A stretch of 64,000 nucleotides of DNA, taken from the NCBI RefSeq assembly GCF_900090225.1, contig NZ_FMHY01000002.1, forward strand, positions 5,580,001 to 5,644,000. Reading direction: 5' to 3'. The notes under the pieces were generated by a model. That model was not told where the DNA came from. It saw only the letters and a program-made list of their open reading frames with translations, and made no database searches. The translations under genes and the position numbers were made by a program. Below are positions 32,590-40,700 of the stretch, piece after piece; the stretch's first letter is position 1, and each line of letters begins with the position of its first letter. The DNA comes from Micromonospora eburnea (GTDB taxonomy: Bacteria > Actinomycetota > Actinomycetes > Mycobacteriales > Micromonosporaceae).

Positions 32590-33807
32590 TCAGCCGGCCA
32601 CCGGGGTATCCAGACCGGGCGCTGGCGGCAGAGTGATCGCCGTGGCGGCCTTGCGGATCGGCTCGGTCACCCGGCGGATCATCCCCTCCCGGCCGGGCAG
32701 GCGCGGCATGAGCCGCAGCATCAGCGTCTGGAACCGGATCTGCGCGTTCGAGCCGAGCACCATGCCCTTGAGGTTGCGCTCGGCGAGCTGCTGGTTGGCC
32801 GCCACGAACGGGCGCATCCGCCGCTCGTAGGTGGCGAACCCGGCCACCGGGTCGCCACCGGCCTCCGCCAGCGACGTGGCCAGCACGTACGCCCCGACCA
32901 GGCTCAGGCTGGTGCCCTGTCCGGAGGCGGGCGAGGCACCGTAACCGGCGTCGCCGACCAGCCCGATCCGCCCGGTCGACCAGCGGTCCATCCGTACCTG
33001 GCTCATCGCGTCGAAGTAGAAGTCCGGTGCGTCCGCCATCGCGGCGAGCAGCTCCGGCACCCGCCAGCCGGCCCCGGCGAACGCCGCGGCCAACGCCGCC
33101 CGCTGCGCGGCGACGTCCCGGTGGTCGGGCTCCTCGGCCGGCGACGGGCAGAGGAACAGCGCCCGGGCGTCGGGGGCGCCGGCGGTCCGGTAGACACCGA
33201 CCGTCCGTCCGGGGGCGGCGTGCATCAGCTCGACGCGCTCCTCGCCGTACTCGGCCGGCACGGTGAAGATCGCGATGTGGTGCCCGAGCGTACGCAGGTA
33301 TTCCGAGCCGGGCCCGAAGGCCAGCCGCCGGACCGTGGAGTGCAACCCGTCGGCGCCGATCACCAGATCGAAGCGGCGGTTCGGTCCTCGCTCGAAGGCG
33401 ACCTCCACCCCACCGGCGGACTGGTCCAGCGCGGCGATCGAGTCGCCGTAGACGTATTCCACGTCGCCGGTGGCCTCGATCAGGATCCGGGCGAGGTCGC
33501 CGCGCATGATCTCGACATCGTCGCCCTCCCGGCCGCCGAAGAGCGCGGCGTCCATGGTGGCCAGTTGCCGCCCGCCGGCGTCGACGAAGCGGGTCCGCCA
33601 CATCCCGGTGTCGTGGCGGCTCACCTGCTCGCGCAGGCCCATCCGGTCCACCACCGTCAGGGCCGCGCCCCGGATGTCCACCTTGTATCCCCCGTCCCGG
33701 GGGGCCGGGGCCCGCTCGACGACGGTCGGACGGAAGCCGTGGCGGCGCAGCCACCAGGCGAGCGCAGGGCCGGCGACGCCGGCACCGGAGATCAGCACAT
33801 CGGTCAT
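32590..33807 (-). CDS. FAD-dependent monooxygenase (PHBH/TetX-like)
   Basis: 405 residues. FAD-binding GxGxxG appears as VLISGAGVAGPALAWWLRRHGF; the second motif GADGLHSTVRRLAF (DG) and the third LVGDAGYGASPASGQGTSLSLVGA (GD) complete the group A flavin hydroxylase signature. It should hydroxylate an aromatic or tetracycline-like compound using NAD(P)H. The start ATG at 33807 follows a TACTGT box by 7 bases, so the message is likely leaderless. It faces a TetR regulator 72 bases away, suggesting substrate-induced expression. Confidence 0.9.
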   Translation of the reverse strand: MTDVLISGAGVAGPALAWWLRRHGFRPTVVERAPAPRDGGYKVDIRGAALTVVDRMGLREQVSRHDTGMWRTRFVDAGGRQLATMDAALFGGREGDDVEIMRGDLARILIEATGDVEYVYGDSIAALDQSAGGVEVAFERGPNRRFDLVIGADGLHSTVRRLAFGPGSEYLRTLGHHIAIFTVPAEYGEERVELMHAAPGRTVGVYRTAGAPDARALFLCPSPAEEPDHRDVAAQRAALAAAFAGAGWRVPELLAAMADAPDFYFDAMSQVRMDRWSTGRIGLVGDAGYGASPASGQGTSLSLVGAYVLATSLAEAGGDPVAGFATYERRMRPFVAANQQLAERNLKGMVLGSNAQIRFQTLMLRLMPRLPGREGMIRRVTEPIRKAATAITLPPAPGLDTPVAG

Positions 33808-33879
33808 GCCGCCGACAGTACAAGCGTGTTAGACATCTGTGCAAGACGCCTGTGCAAAGAATTTGCTACCCTGTTTCGC
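33808..33879. promoter_or_regulatory. Divergent leaderless promoters with repeated TGTGCAA box
   Basis: For the minus gene, TTGCAC (33839-33844) and TACTGT (33815-33820) are 18 bases apart and the ATG comes 7 bases later. For the plus gene, TACCCT (33867-33872) lies 7 bases before its ATG. The direct repeat CTGTGCAAGACGC-CTGTGCAAAG (33837-33859) lies between the two promoters and is a natural site for the TetR protein. Confidence 0.7.
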
Positions 33880-34467
33880 ATGGGAAATCGGGAGGACCTC
33901 CTCGCCGGGGCCAAGCGCTGCCTGATGGAGAAGGGCTACGCCGGCACCACGGCCCGCGACGTCTCCGCCGCCGCCGGCACCAGCCTGGCCGCCATCGGCT
34001 ACCACTTCCGCACCACCAAGGCCCTGCTCAACGAGGCCCTCATCGAAGCGATGGCGGAGTGGGGCGAGGAACTGGGACGCGCGCTCGCGGACGACGGGGC
34101 TCCGGACGCCACGCCGGCGGAACGGTTCGAGGCGGCCTGGGAGCGGATCATCGAATCCTTCGACCGGCTACGGCCGCTCTGGGCCGTCCAGTTCGAGCTG
34201 ATCTCGCAGATGGACCGCGTGCCCGAGCTGCGGGAGGCGTTCGCCACCGCCAACCGGCAGGCCCGGCTCGGCCTGGCCGAGGTATTCCACCGGCTCGACC
34301 CGGCCGCCGACGAACCGGCCGCGCTCGCCCTCGGCACGTTCCACCAGGCACTGCTCGCCGGTCTGGCGACCCAGTGGCTGGTCGACCCGGGCGCGGCCCT
34401 CTCCGCCAAGGAGCTGACCCAGACGCTGCGCACCATCAGCAACGACTTCCGAACCAACCAACCCTGA
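33880..34467 (+). CDS. TetR-family transcriptional regulator
   Basis: 195 residues from the ATG at 33880. The N-terminal HTH reads REDLLAGAKRCLMEKGYAGTTARDVSAAAGTSLAAIGYHFRTTKALLNEAL. The C-terminal domain (RLRPLWAVQFELISQMDRVPELREAFATA) is like the TetR_C family regulators of FAD monooxygenases and efflux. It is divergent from the monooxygenase gene and probably represses it and itself through the repeats between them. The leaderless start is supported by TACCCT seven bases upstream and no ribosome site. Confidence 0.9.
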   Translation: MGNREDLLAGAKRCLMEKGYAGTTARDVSAAAGTSLAAIGYHFRTTKALLNEALIEAMAEWGEELGRALADDGAPDATPAERFEAAWERIIESFDRLRPLWAVQFELISQMDRVPELREAFATANRQARLGLAEVFHRLDPAADEPAALALGTFHQALLAGLATQWLVDPGAALSAKELTQTLRTISNDFRTNQP

Positions 34468-34474
34468 CCCCCGC

Positions 34475-34548
34475 GATCCACTCCATGTGGCGCAAACGGT
34501 GGTCACCGGCCCGGCCGAGACCACCGCTTGCCGCACACGGAGTCGATC
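34475..34548. terminator. 30-bp-arm inverted repeat between converging genes
   Basis: Arms 34475-34504 (GATCCACTCCATGTGGCGCA...) and 34519-34548 agree at 25 of 30 positions with a 14-base loop. The tetR gene ends 7 bases before and a minus-strand gene ends at 34577, so it is well placed as a shared terminator. It contains the ACTCC...GCGCAAACG core seen at 7084-7119 and 17005-17073. Confidence 0.75.
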
Positions 34549-34576
34549 AAGGGCGAGGCGGGCACCGGCACCAGGA

Positions 34577-34972
34577 TCATCCGGAGGCCCGAGCGGTGCG
34601 GCGGCGGGCCGAGCGGGCGGCGAGGCTCACCACCGTCGTGCCCGCCGCCGTGCCGACCAGCACCAGCACCGCCCCCACCGCCCAGAGACCGGTGTCGTCC
34701 GTCGACGCGGCATGCGCCGCCCAGGCGGCGGTGAAGGCGACCGTCATCGCCGGTGCCACCAACCAGGGGCTGAGCCACCAACCGCCGGCGGCGGCGAGCA
34801 GGGCGAGGGTGAGCACGACCCCGACCACCTGCCACCCGGCGTACGGGCCGCTGATCGCGCCGGTCTCCGGGTCGACCGTGTAGCCGGTCTCCCAGCCGAG
34901 CCAGGCCCACCACGCACCGACCGTGGCCACCACCAGCAGCAGCCCGAGCAGGGTACGCGTCGTCTTGGTCAT
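34577..34972 (-). CDS. Small four-helix membrane protein, unknown
   Basis: 131 residues from the ATG at 34972 (GGGAGGA upstream). Hydrophobic segments at about 7-23, 42-62, 66-88 and 94-116 (LLGLLLVVATVGAWWAWLG, WQVVGVVLTLALLAAAGGWWL, LVAPAMTVAFTAAWAAHA, LWAVGAVLVLVGTAAGTTV). The basic C-terminus (ARSARRRTARASG) should be cytoplasmic. No family is recognised. Confidence 0.7.
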   Translation of the reverse strand: MTKTTRTLLGLLLVVATVGAWWAWLGWETGYTVDPETGAISGPYAGWQVVGVVLTLALLAAAGGWWLSPWLVAPAMTVAFTAAWAAHAASTDDTGLWAVGAVLVLVGTAAGTTVVSLAARSARRRTARASG

Positions 34973-35056
34973 GGCCCGATCCTCCCGGGCCGGGCGGCAG
35001 GACGGATGAGCACGCGTACCCAGGGTGGGCCCGCCACGGACCGGGACGGGTGGCGG

Positions 35057-35617
35057 TTACCGGCGCTGCGCCCAGTCGACGCGGGTGAGCTCGTACTCGA
35101 CCTCGCCGTGTTCTGATCCTTCGATCGCCTCGGGCCAGTCTCCGGTGAAGGTACGGAGGAACGACATGCCCGCCTTCTCCATCACCCGCCGGGACCGGGT
35201 GTTGACCGCCATGGTGTTCGCGGTGACCCGCTCCACCCCGAGGTCCGTGAAGCCCTTGTCGATGAGGGCCCGCGACCCCTCCGTGGCGTAGCCCTTGCCC
35301 CAGGCGGCCCGGTTCAGGCGGTAGCCGAGTTCGACCACGGCGGGGCTGTGCTCGTCGAGGGGACGGAACTCGAACCAGCCCAGGAAGGTCCCGGTGGCCT
35401 TCTCCTCGGCGGCCCAGTAGCCACGCGTGCCGAGGCACGGGTAGTCGTGCAGCAGCCGGGGCAGGGTCCGCTCCTGGATCGCCTCACGACTCGTCGGCCG
35501 GCCGCCGTTGATGAAACGCATGACGTCGGGGTCGTCGTCCAGCGCGACGAGGTGGTCGACGTCGGTGTCGTTGAACGGCCGGAGCACGAGCCGTTCGGTT
35601 TCCAGGAAGACCTGCAT
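35057..35617 (-). CDS. GNAT N-acetyltransferase (RimJ/RimL-like)
   Basis: 186 residues from the ATG at 35617. LETERLVLRPFNDTDVDHLVALDDDPDVMRFINGG is the usual GNAT/RimJ opening, and VVELGYRLNRAAWGKGYATEGSRALIDKGF is the acetyl-CoA-binding motif A; NTRSRRVMEKAGMSFL closes the fold. It should acetylate a small molecule or a protein N-terminus. GAGGA lies upstream of the ATG. The gene is oriented away from the kinase operon; between them is the repeated promoter element. Confidence 0.87.
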   Translation of the reverse strand: MQVFLETERLVLRPFNDTDVDHLVALDDDPDVMRFINGGRPTSREAIQERTLPRLLHDYPCLGTRGYWAAEEKATGTFLGWFEFRPLDEHSPAVVELGYRLNRAAWGKGYATEGSRALIDKGFTDLGVERVTANTMAVNTRSRRVMEKAGMSFLRTFTGDWPEAIEGSEHGEVEYELTRVDWAQRR

Positions 35618-35704
35618 GTCGCGATCCTCGGTGCGGCCGGCCGGTCGCGCCACCGGATATCCCGGCGTCAGCACGCGGCCGTCCGGCGGCGGTCGCGCCC
35701 GGTG

Positions 35705-35767
35705 CCTGAACAATTCCTGAACGGCACCCGAAGCCGGCAGATCAGACTGCTGATGTGGACGGACGCG
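35705..35767 (+). promoter_or_regulatory. Type VII locus promoter element, copy A
   Basis: A direct repeat CCTGAAC-AATT-CCTGAAC (35705-35711 and 35716-35722; period 11 bases) is followed by CCGAAGCCGGC and GATCAGACTG (35740-35749), in which CAGACT could be a -10. The same ~57-base sequence occurs in reverse orientation at 48900-48956 at the other end of the secretion locus. 11-base direct repeats are the spacing of OmpR-, PhoP- or SARP-type activator sites; read in reverse, the unit is GTTCAGGAATT. The kinase gene starts 28 bases later. Confidence 0.78.
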
Positions 35768-35795
35768 GGCCGCTCTGCCGGCACAGGTGCATCCG

Positions 35796-37757
35796 GTGAG
35801 TGATGTCAGCATCCCCGGCTATGACGACTTCCGGCTTCTCGGCCGGGGTGGCTTCTCCGCCGTCTACTCCGCGCGGCAGGTCGACTACGACCGCCGGGTC
35901 GCCGTCAAGGTGCTCGACATCGGCATCAACGACGACGCCCTGCGCCGGAGGCTCCAGCGCGAGCGGGCGGCCACGGGCCGGTTGACCGGTCACCCGAACA
36001 TCGTGACGATCCTGGACTCGGGCTTCCTGGCCGACCGGCGACCGTTCCTGACGATGGCGCTGTGCCCGCAGGGGTCGCTGGCGGACCGCGTCGCCCGCGA
36101 GGGCCCGCTCCCGCTCGCCGACGTCCTGCACGTCGGGGTGACGATCGCCGGTGCGCTGGAGACCGCGCACCGGGTCGACATCGTCCATCGCGACATCAAG
36201 CCGGAGAACATCCTCATCACGGCGATCGGTGAACCGGCCCTCGCCGACTTCGGCATCGCGACCATCACCGATCACCGGTCCATGACGCGGAACACGCAGG
36301 CGTACACGCCGAATCATGCTCCGCCGGAGGTGTTGCGGGGCGAGCCGGCGGGGGTCGCCTCCGACGTCTACAACCTCGGTTCCACGCTGTACCAACTGCT
36401 GGCGGGACATCCACCGTTCGCCATGTCGGGCTCGGCGGGGCTCGCCGTCTTCGTCGACAAGGTGCTCAACTCCGAGGCTCCACCGCCCCGCGACGACCTG
36501 CCCGAGTCGCTGCTGGGCGTGCTGCGCCGGGCGATGGCCAAAGCCGCCACCGACCGGTACGCCAGCGCCGCCGAATTCGGCGAGGCGTTGCGCGACACAC
36601 AGCGAGAACTGGGCTTGCGGGTGGATGACCTGCCGGTGCTGGTGACCGCCCCGGACGTACCGCAGCCACCGCCCGCACCGCAGGCGACCGTCCTGCCGTC
36701 GACCGGCGGCGGCACGCGGTTCCCGGACGCCTCCCCGAACGCGGCGCAGCGGCCGGGCCCACCCCAGGCGGGCTCCGCTGGCCCCGACGCGACGGTCCTT
36801 CCCCCGGCGCCGAGCATGGCCTTCGCGGCCGCCCCCGGGGCCGGGGCGGCGACCCGCCTCGGGAACCCGCCCCCGGCGCCACCGGCGCCACCGTCCGTGC
36901 CGGCTCCGGCGGCTCCCCCACCGAAGAAGCGCCGGGGCCTGCTCGTCGCCGCCATCATCGGCGTCCTCGTGGCGCTCCTCGGCACCGGTGGGTACGCCGC
37001 CATGACCCTCGCCGGCGAACGCGACGACAAGACCACGTCGCGGGTCACGCCGCCGGCCACGCCCAGCGGCGCCACCGAGCCCGCGCCCGGCGCCTCACCC
37101 GACGGCGGCACCGGACCCGCGCCCGGTGCCTCGTCCGCGGCACCGAACGCCCCCGCGTCGGCGCCACAGCCCGGGTCGACGTCACCCAAGCCGGCCGGCC
37201 CCGCGATGACCAGCATCGTCGTCAAGAACATCACCTGCGCGACCAGCTCCCCGGGCGGGCCGTGGGAGGGGCAGTTCGATGTCTCGTGGAAGGCCACCCG
37301 GGCCGACAACGTGCAGCTGTACGGCCCGACGTCGAGCGCCTTCCTGGGCGGGTTCGAGGGCGCCTCGGGCGAGGCGACCTTCGCCTTCCCCTGCACGCCG
37401 AACGGCAGCTTCCTGCTCCGGGCCGTCCCGCGGTCACAGTCGGCTCCCGGGCCGTACAAGGACTACAAGGGCCGCTGGCCGGACTCGGCGCGGGTCACGA
37501 ACTTCACGGTCTCGAAGCTCACCTGCGACGGCAGCGCGCCGAATCTCGAACTGCGGTGGTCGAGCCGCGGCGCCGACGAGGTACACGTCTTCTACAACGG
37601 TGACATGGCCGCCTCCCTCGTCGGTCTCTCCGGCGCGGCGAACGGCAGCGGCGTCGCCTACGGCGACTGCACCGCCGGGAGCAGCTACTTCCTGCGCGCG
37701 GTGGCCTACAAGAACGGCGTACCGGGTGGTTCCCGCGACGTGCACGTGAAGTGGTGA
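35796..37757 (+). CDS. Transmembrane Ser/Thr protein kinase (PknB-like) with extracellular repeat domain
   Basis: 653 residues from the GTG at 35796 (AGGTG six bases upstream; a GTG at 35787 lacks a ribosome site). The kinase domain (about 8-270) has LLGRGGFSAVYSARQ, the lysine in VAVKVLD, VHRDIKPENIL and LADFGIATI (DFG Asp near 151). A Pro/Ala-rich linker follows, and a membrane helix at about 380-405 (GLLVAAIIGVLVALLGTGGY). Outside is another Pro-rich segment and two ~75-residue Ig-like repeats with paired Cys (VVKNITCATSS...FAFPCTPNGSFLLRAV and VSKLTCDGSAP...YGDCTAGSSYFLRAV). It is followed by an FHA-containing ATPase, an obvious phosphothreonine-binding partner. Confidence 0.92.
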   Translation: MSDVSIPGYDDFRLLGRGGFSAVYSARQVDYDRRVAVKVLDIGINDDALRRRLQRERAATGRLTGHPNIVTILDSGFLADRRPFLTMALCPQGSLADRVAREGPLPLADVLHVGVTIAGALETAHRVDIVHRDIKPENILITAIGEPALADFGIATITDHRSMTRNTQAYTPNHAPPEVLRGEPAGVASDVYNLGSTLYQLLAGHPPFAMSGSAGLAVFVDKVLNSEAPPPRDDLPESLLGVLRRAMAKAATDRYASAAEFGEALRDTQRELGLRVDDLPVLVTAPDVPQPPPAPQATVLPSTGGGTRFPDASPNAAQRPGPPQAGSAGPDATVLPPAPSMAFAAAPGAGAATRLGNPPPAPPAPPSVPAPAAPPPKKRRGLLVAAIIGVLVALLGTGGYAAMTLAGERDDKTTSRVTPPATPSGATEPAPGASPDGGTGPAPGASSAAPNAPASAPQPGSTSPKPAGPAMTSIVVKNITCATSSPGGPWEGQFDVSWKATRADNVQLYGPTSSAFLGGFEGASGEATFAFPCTPNGSFLLRAVPRSQSAPGPYKDYKGRWPDSARVTNFTVSKLTCDGSAPNLELRWSSRGADEVHVFYNGDMAASLVGLSGAANGSGVAYGDCTAGSSYFLRAVAYKNGVPGGSRDVHVKW

Positions 37758-37759
37758 GC

Positions 37760-40700
37760 ATGGATCTGCTGCTGACCGTGGTGGACACCACGGGCGCCGA
37801 GCACGACATCCGCCTCCTCGCCGAGCCGAGCGCCGATGTGCGTACCCTGCTCGACGCCGTGCGTCGCGCGCTGCCGGGCCCGGCCGCCGGCCAACGCATG
37901 TTCGTCGAGCGCACGGGTGGCGAGGTCGAGGCCGGGCGTACGCTTGCGGAAACAGGCGTACGCATGGGCGACCGGCTGCTGCTGACCGGACCGGTCGCGC
38001 CGCCGTGGCTGATGCCGGCGGGAATGCGGCCAGCCTTCGAGGTCCTCGTCACCGGCGGCCCGCAGGCCGGGCGGCGCCTGCCGATGGCGGCCGGCGCGAG
38101 CGTCTACCTGGGGCGTGATCCCGGCTGCCAGATCGTGGTGGACGACGTCGAGGTCAGCCGCCGGCACCTGCACATCGGGGCGGGCTCGCGGCAGATCACC
38201 GTGACCGATCTGGGCTCCAGCAACGGGACGTTCGTCGACGGGGTGCGGGTCGAGGGCACCGTCACGGTCGAGCCGGGGCAGGTCCTCACCGCTGGGACGA
38301 CCACGCTGACCGTCGCGCGTTCCGGCCCGGCGACGCCCGACGGCGCCACCGTCCGCGATGGTCGCGTCGCCTTCTCCCGGCCGCCTCGGGTGCAGCGACC
38401 GGTCGAGCCGCAGACGCTCACCGTCCCGATCGCCCCGGCGTCCCCGCCGAAGCGGCGCGTCCCGCTCGTCGCCGCGATCGTTCCCGTGCTGCTCGGGGCC
38501 GGAATGGCCTTCGTCATGGGCCCGATCATGCTGCTCATGGCGCTCTTCGGTCCGGTCATGCTCGGCGTCTCCTGGTGGGAGGACAAGCGCAGCGGCCGCC
38601 GGGACTTCACCGCGGCGAGCGAGCGGTACACCGCCGAGCTGGCGGCGCTGACCGAGCAGGCGGCGCAGGCGTACGCGCAGCTGCACGCCGCGCGCCTGGC
38701 CGCCGCACCCAACCCGGCCGACCTCACGGCGAGGGCGCTGCGGCACGCACCCGACCTGTGGGAGCGCCGGGCCGCCGACGACGACTTCCTGACCGTACGT
38801 GTCGGGACCGCCGACCTGCCGAGCCGTCTGACGCTGCGCCCGGAGTCCGACCGGGAGCCGGACGAGCGGGCCGGGGCGCTGATCCGGACGTACGCGCTGG
38901 ATCGGGCCGCGCCGGTCGACGCGGATCTGCGTACCGTCGGGGTCCTGGGGGTCGCGGGCTCGGAGCGCGACGCGCTGCTGCGGTGGCTGATCCTCCAGTA
39001 CGCGATCCTGACGAGCCCCCGCGAGCTGGCGATCGTGGTGCTTGGGTCGTCCGAGGAGTGGGCGTGGACGCGCTGGCTGCCGCACACCGAGACGATGACG
39101 GCCGGGCTGCCGGGCGTACGGACGGTGGCGTTCGATCCGGAGGACGCGCGCGCCGTGCTCCAGATGGTCGACGACCTGGTGCAGCAGCGGCGCATCACGC
39201 TGGAGCGGCGGGGCGACCCGGGCGCGTGGCCGCCGAACGTGCTGCTGGTCGTGGCGGGCGACGCGGGCGTGCCCCGTTCGGCCCTGTCGCGGGTGCTGGC
39301 CGACGGGCCGCAGGTCGGCGTGTACGCCGTCGCGGCCGCGCCGACCGCGGAGACGCTGCCCGGCGAGTGCCGGGCGATCGTGCGGACCGGGCCGGGTCAC
39401 GAGACGTCGGTGACCGTCACCCTGACCGGGCGCACGATCGGCGACATCGTGGTGGACGGCGTCGCACCGCAGCTCGCCGCCGACGTCGCCCGGCGGCTCG
39501 CGCCCGTGCTGGACAGTTCCGCCGCGGCGGTCACCGGTGACCTTCCCCGCCAGGTGCTCCTGCTGGACCTGCTGGGCCTGCCCGAGCCGGACGGGCCGAG
39601 CGTCGCCCATCGGTGGAGCACGCTGGGCGACGACGGCCTGGGGGCGCCGATCGGCCACGGCCCGCGCGGGCGGTTCACGATAGACCTACGCCGCGACGGC
39701 CCGCACGGTCTCACCGCGGGCACCACCGGCGCGGGCAAGTCCGAGCTGTTGCAGAGCATGATCGGTTCGCTCGCGGCCACCTACCCGGCGAGCCGCCTGA
39801 CCTTCGTCCTGGTCGACTACAAGGGCGGCGCCGCGTTCAAGGACTGCGTCGGGCTGCCGCACACCGTCGGTTTCTTCACGGATCTGGACGCCCACCTCGC
39901 CCGGCGAGCACTCATCTCGCTCAACGCGGAGCTGCGCCGCCGGGAGGAGATCCTCCGCGAGCACGGCGCCAAGGATCTCATCGAGCTCGAACAGCGCCAC
40001 CCCCGGCACGCCCCGGCGAACCTGCTCATCGTCATCGACGAGTTCGCGTTCCTCAAGAAGGAGCTGCCCGAGTTCGTCGCCGGGGTGGTCGACATCGCGC
40101 AGCGCGGGCGGTCGCTGGGCGTGCACCTGATGCTCGCGACGCAGCGCCCGGCGGGCGTCATCGACGACAACATCCGCGCCAACACCAACCTGCGCATCGC
40201 GCTGCGCGTCGCCGACGAGGGCGACAGCAACGACGTCCTCGACCGGCCCGACGCCGCCCGCATCCCCAAGAGCCTGCCCGGTCGGGGCTACGTGCGGGTC
40301 GGGCACAGCGACATCAGCCTCGTCCAGAGCGCCTACGCCAACGCGCGCACCTCGGTGGGGGGCCAGGCGGCACCCACGCTGGTCACGCTCGCGCCGCCCG
40401 GTTCCGGGCTCCGGGAGCAGCCGGCCGCGCGGTCCGCCGACGCCGCGGGCGACGACCGTCCCACCGATCTGCAACGCCTCGTCGCAGCGGTCCGCGCGGC
40501 GCACCGGACGGCCGGCGTACCGGACCAGCCACGGCCGTGGCTCGACGCTCTGGCCGGACACTACGACACCGCCGCCATCGCCGGTGACGCCGCCGGCCCC
40601 GCCGACGACGGCCTGGCTGTCGCGCTCGGCGTCGCCGACCTGCCGCACCGGCAGGCGCAGCAGCCGTGGCTCGTCGACCTCACCGAGCTGGGGCACCTGC

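Noticed and set aside
31000..34467. 1155-codon open frame running through the DUF6297-like gene, the monooxygenase region and the TetR gene
   Set aside because: Only its last 195 codons are the TetR gene; the rest is antisense or out of frame with two well-supported genes.
35787..35795. GTG at 35787 as start of the Ser/Thr kinase
   Set aside because: No ribosome site precedes it, while AGGTG is well placed for the GTG at 35796.
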